Assembly: GCF_029582805.1 (NCBI RefSeq)
Contig: NZ_JAKKUT010000008.1
Span: 329,236 to 393,235 of the forward strand
Direction: 5' to 3'
From: Candidatus Synechococcus calcipolaris G9
GTDB lineage: Bacteria > Cyanobacteriota > Cyanobacteriia > Thermosynechococcales > Thermosynechococcaceae
DNA length: 64,000 nt
Under the pieces are notes generated by a model. That model did no database searches, was not told the DNA's origin, and saw nothing but the letters and a program-made list of their open reading frames with translations. A program made the position numbers and the translations under genes. This document shows positions 60,953-64,000 of this stretch, piece after piece; within the stretch, counting starts at the first letter, position 1, and each line of letters opens with the position of its first letter.

Positions 60953-62251
60953 TTGTTGAACGGCATATCAAGATTTTTGGTAATGGGTAGTATTCTCCTA
61001 CTCCTGTTGCTGCAATGGGGCTGCGCTACTCCCCTTGGATTGATTGATACGGCGGATGAAGAACCATCGAATCAGGCCCTCCATGGCCAAATCCTCGTTT
61101 GGTTTAGCTTTCCTCAAGATACAAGGCCCGAACTAGTTCAGGATTTTGAAAGGAGTCTTCAGGAGGCAGCGCAAGAATTTCAAAACATCCATGCCAACGT
61201 TAACATTGTGATCGAATTTTTCCCAGAAGAGGAGGCGATCGCCCAATTTATTGCCCAAAATCGCCAAGGGTTTGGCCCGGATATTCTCTATACCTACAAC
61301 ATTAAGGTTCCTACATTAATCGAAAGTGGCACTATTCGCAGTTTTGCCGTGGATCAATTTGATCTCTCTAGCTACTGGCCGGAAACCCTCGAACACGTTC
61401 AGGTAGGTGATCAGCTGTATGCCTTACCTGTTTTTCTGCGTACCCAGGTTTTATGCTACAACCGCTCTAGGGTAGACCAGCCCCCCCAAACCTTAGATCA
61501 GTTGGCAGAGCAGGCCAAAAAAGGCTATTCCGTTGGGCTTCCCTCCTCTTTTGCAATGACCGCCTGGGGTGTGGGCCTATTTGGTGGCAATAATGCCTCC
61601 CTCTCGAAGCAAGTAACGGCTTGGGCTAAGTGGATTGAATGGTTAAAGGACGCCCGGGCCGCCCCCAACATTATTCTCAGCAGTGATACGGCCAGTTTAA
61701 GCGAGGCCTTTGCCACCGGAAACCTCACCTACTTAGCCTGCGCCTCCGAAGAAATTCCCCTATTTCGCCAAGCCCTAGGACAAGAAAATTTGGGTGTTAC
61801 ATTTTTACCCCACACGGATCAGGGAAAACCCACCCCGCCACCCCGCGTAACCGTGGTTGTATTTAATAAGGCATCCAGCCCCCAACAAGCTACTATTTCT
61901 TTGCGACTCGGCCGCTTTTTAACCAATGCCGAACAGCAAAAACGGGTTATCTTAGGATTACAATCCATTGCTTCAGTGAATCAAAATGTGATCATTGATC
62001 GTCGCTTGTATCCCATCGCCGGAACCGTTGCTGTCCAATCTCAGTTGAATGGGTTTCTAGAAAAGTACAATCTTTCAGAAATCAACGAATTACTCCTTAC
62101 TGCCGAACCCATCTACGAAAAAGCGATTTCTGGGGAAATTAGTCCGGGAGAAGCCGCCCAAGAACTCCAGACGTTAATTATAGATATTCGTAGTAGGGAC
62201 GATCTCAATAAGAACTTAGGGCATCGTAACAATGACAGACCCCGGAACTAG
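60953..62251 (+). CDS. extracellular solute-binding lipoprotein of an ABC importer
   Basis: This 432-aa protein has a lipoprotein signal (FLVMGSILLLLLLQWGCATP, with the lipobox ending in Cys24). It then has HGQILVWFSFPQDTRPELVQ, FGPDILYTYNIKVPTLIESG, LPVFLRTQVLCYNRSRVDQP and VTVVVFNKASSPQQATIS, the layout of family-1 (sugar-type) solute-binding proteins. The start TTG 60953 is closely upstream of the signal. Its 3' end overlaps the MscS gene by 20 bp, so the pair is co-transcribed. Substrate unknown. Confidence 0.83.
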   Translation: MLNGISRFLVMGSILLLLLLQWGCATPLGLIDTADEEPSNQALHGQILVWFSFPQDTRPELVQDFERSLQEAAQEFQNIHANVNIVIEFFPEEEAIAQFIAQNRQGFGPDILYTYNIKVPTLIESGTIRSFAVDQFDLSSYWPETLEHVQVGDQLYALPVFLRTQVLCYNRSRVDQPPQTLDQLAEQAKKGYSVGLPSSFAMTAWGVGLFGGNNASLSKQVTAWAKWIEWLKDARAAPNIILSSDTASLSEAFATGNLTYLACASEEIPLFRQALGQENLGVTFLPHTDQGKPTPPPRVTVVVFNKASSPQQATISLRLGRFLTNAEQQKRVILGLQSIASVNQNVIIDRRLYPIAGTVAVQSQLNGFLEKYNLSEINELLLTAEPIYEKAISGEISPGEAAQELQTLIIDIRSRDDLNKNLGHRNNDRPRN

Positions 62252-63572
62252 CTATTTATTTGAGCAAATCACCAAACTATCCATCTATCTGAATCGTTGG
62301 GTCGTGCAACGGCAATTTCTCTTTGTCCTGTTGGCCTTTCTCTGTGCTTGGTTTATCAAAACCCTTTTTTGGAAATATGCACGACAACGAGAGGAGCAGG
62401 TTAGGGCATTTTCTAAACGAGCTTGGTTTCAATTTGCAATTCATATTAGCCAAGATACGATTAATCCACTGATTATTTTTCTTTCCTTAAACTGGATTCG
62501 TCGATTATTTTTGTGGCAACAATGGAATAATGGATTAGTTATTTTTGCCCTGAGAACCTCAGGGGTTTACCTCCTTTATGCCTTAATTATTACCTTAGCC
62601 AAAGAACTGACTTCAGCAAAGATCGTAAGTTTTTACCAAAATCGTCTATTTTTACCCCTGTTGCTCACCTATTTCATTGCCTCTTTTTTAAGTTTAATAA
62701 CAGACCTATCCTTATTAGTCAATGTGAGTCTCTTCAAGCTATTTGATAGTGCTATTACAATTGGCTCGTTATTATTGATCACCTTCGGATTATATATTTG
62801 GTTTACCCTGGTTTCTCTATTGGAATATATCATTAGTCATACGATTCTACGATACTTCTATGAAGAAATTGGCCCCCGACAAGCCACTGCAATTTTAATT
62901 CGCTATTTTTTGATCACCCTTGGTATTGTGATCATTATTGGCTCTATCGGCCTTAACTCTACGGTTTTTGCAGCCATGACCGGTGGTTTATCCTTGGGAG
63001 TTGGCTTTGGTCTCCGGGAAGTGATCAGTAACTTTATTAGTGGCATTGTGCTTCTGTTTGAAGGGAATTTACGCCCAGGGGACGTTATTACTGTGGAGGG
63101 AGAATTGAGCCAGGTCAAGGTTTTAGGGGTTCGCGCCGCCGTGGTAGAGGTCACGAAGGACAATTCCGAAAAAATTATTCCCAATCAAATCTTCTTTACA
63201 GAGAGCATTACCACCCATACCCGCAGCAATCCGCTGATCTATCGATCGCTCTTGATATCAGCCCACTATAGTTGTGATCCGAGTCATGTGATTAATGTTT
63301 TGCTGGATACGGCGGATAAACACCCGGAAATCCTCGCGGATCCCTGTCCCATTGCCTTTTTTGACTGCTTTGGTGAATCTAGTTTAGATTTTGAGCTAAA
63401 GTTTTGGTTAAATAATCCCCTCATTGGTAAACGAGTCACGAGTGAACTTGCCTGTATGGTATGGAAAGCCTTTGAAAGAGAGAATATTCCCATTCCCTAT
63501 CCCCAGCGAGATGTGCATATCTATCCCACCTCTTCAACAGAAATAAATACCAAAGAATTAGACCCCACCTAG
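62232..63572 (+). CDS. MscS-family mechanosensitive ion channel
   Basis: This 446-aa protein has several N-terminal TM segments. The pore helix reads TVFAAMTGGLSLGVGFGLRE, followed by VISNFISGIVLLFEGNLRPG, the most conserved MscS segment. The beta domain has PGDVITVEGELSQVKVLGVR and IIPNQIFFTESITTH. It would release solutes under osmotic down-shock. The overlap with the lipoprotein gene upstream is unusual; the lipoprotein could be a regulatory partner. Confidence 0.92.
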   Translation: MTDPGTSYLFEQITKLSIYLNRWVVQRQFLFVLLAFLCAWFIKTLFWKYARQREEQVRAFSKRAWFQFAIHISQDTINPLIIFLSLNWIRRLFLWQQWNNGLVIFALRTSGVYLLYALIITLAKELTSAKIVSFYQNRLFLPLLLTYFIASFLSLITDLSLLVNVSLFKLFDSAITIGSLLLITFGLYIWFTLVSLLEYIISHTILRYFYEEIGPRQATAILIRYFLITLGIVIIIGSIGLNSTVFAAMTGGLSLGVGFGLREVISNFISGIVLLFEGNLRPGDVITVEGELSQVKVLGVRAAVVEVTKDNSEKIIPNQIFFTESITTHTRSNPLIYRSLLISAHYSCDPSHVINVLLDTADKHPEILADPCPIAFFDCFGESSLDFELKFWLNNPLIGKRVTSELACMVWKAFERENIPIPYPQRDVHIYPTSSTEINTKELDPT

Positions 63573-63607
63573 GGCGATCGCCCCAGATGAGATCTATGGA
63601 ACTTAAA

Positions 63608-64000
63608 TTAACCTAGATTGATGCGAACCACTTTATTTTTTTCTTCATCAGCCTTCGGTAGGGTTAGGGATAAAATACCATCCTGGTAATTGGCACCTAC
63701 ATCCTGATGATTAATCCGGCCCGGCAAGGGAATCACCCGTTGAAATTTACCATAGCGAAACTCACTGCGAGTCACGCCATTTTCTTCACTTTGACGTTCG
63801 GTTTTACGCTCCCCAGAAATGGATACCGCTTCCGCCGTCGCCTGAATATCTAAGTCTTTTACATCCATCCCCGGCAGTTCTAGGCGCAGGGTATAGCTAT
63901 CACCATTTTCAACTAATTCAGCCCGAGGGACAAAGCCAAGACCAATCCCTTCTTGGGAGTTATTACTGGTTACTAGATTATCGAAGAGACGGTTCATTTC
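63608..64000 (-). CDS. small heat-shock protein, Hsp20/alpha-crystallin family (5' end cut by window)
   Basis: The alpha-crystallin domain is complete (VPRAELVENGDSYTLRLELP, GMDVKDLDIQATAEAVSISG, and ANYQDGILSLTLPKADEEKN). The first in-frame ATG at 63997 gives MNRLFDNL, but Hsp20 proteins of this type normally begin with an N-terminal arm ending EMNRLFD, and the codon before this ATG is Glu in the same frame. The real start therefore lies beyond the window. It prevents aggregation of unfolded proteins during heat stress. Confidence 0.92.
   Translation of the reverse strand, partial: EMNRLFDNLVTSNNSQEGIGLGFVPRAELVENGDSYTLRLELPGMDVKDLDIQATAEAVSISGERKTERQSEENGVTRSEFRYGKFQRVIPLPGRINHQDVGANYQDGILSLTLPKADEEKNKVVRINLG

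Overview
The window looks like the chromosome of a unicellular cyanobacterium. The octamer GCGATCGC (HIP1) is scattered through almost all of it. Gene content is also cyanobacterial: a PucC/BCD-type MFS transporter, an Lpt cluster in cyanobacterial style, a HerA-like ATPase, a deoxyhypusine-synthase-like protein and Uma2 proteins. GC is moderate (by eye near 48-50%). A Synechococcus PCC 6312 / Thermosynechococcaceae-type host is plausible, but this is inferred from composition and style, not from a search.

Layout. 1-6.3 kb: housekeeping genes (an end of a molybdenum hydroxylase, an HdrB-like protein, pheA, a bacteriohemerythrin), then gmd-fcl for GDP-L-fucose. gmd is interrupted by an in-frame 351-residue LAGLIDADG intein. 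6.5-8.2 kb: small mobile-type genes (a VapBC-like pair, an Uma2 protein) with attC-like repeat sequence between them. 8.2-10.1 kb: thyX and an oligopeptide-type ABC permease. 10.1-20.8 kb: a minus-strand surface-polysaccharide cluster. rfbB, rfbA, a WecE-type aminotransferase and a hexapeptide acyltransferase would make a dTDP-4-acylamino-4,6-dideoxyhexose. A GT2 glycosyltransferase, methyltransferase, PhyH-type oxygenase, WbqC protein, a small EamA-type transporter and polytopic membrane proteins accompany them. The core at 11.7-15.8 kb is strikingly AT-rich and lacks HIP1. 20.8-24.5 kb: bioF, an unknown protein and a TPR protein.

24.5-36.3 kb is the accessory region. It starts with an IS110-family recombinase with a hairpin-rich non-coding stretch at its 5' side, where a bridge RNA would lie. 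Next comes a compact ~10 kb phage-like element: two small paralogues with a repeated leader, an XRE repressor behind two tandem palindromic operators, a short tyrosine recombinase, and a rightward operon of largely unrecognised proteins. The operon ends in a holin candidate and a two-domain lysin (L,D-transpeptidase-like plus lambda-R-like GH104). No terminase, portal, tail, capsid or replication gene is recognisable. Its largest gene has been partly duplicated in tandem, which separates the intact body from its native start; recombination between 129-bp repeats would restore a 906-codon reading frame.

36.5-64 kb is ordinary chromosome: RNase D, a TPR/GT9-type protein, sat, a TVP38-type protein, mtnP, a circularly permuted ATP-grasp protein, rnpB RNA, a large tubulin-like GTPase with a C-terminal SHOCT motif, a 44-aa membrane peptide, an MBL hydrolase, a BCD-family transporter, lptA-like/lptB/lptF-G, livH, a decayed ISAs1 transposase, a two-repeat MshEN-like protein, a HerA-like ATPase, a deoxyhypusine-synthase-like enzyme, a solute-binding lipoprotein overlapping a MscS channel, and an hsp20 gene cut by the window end.
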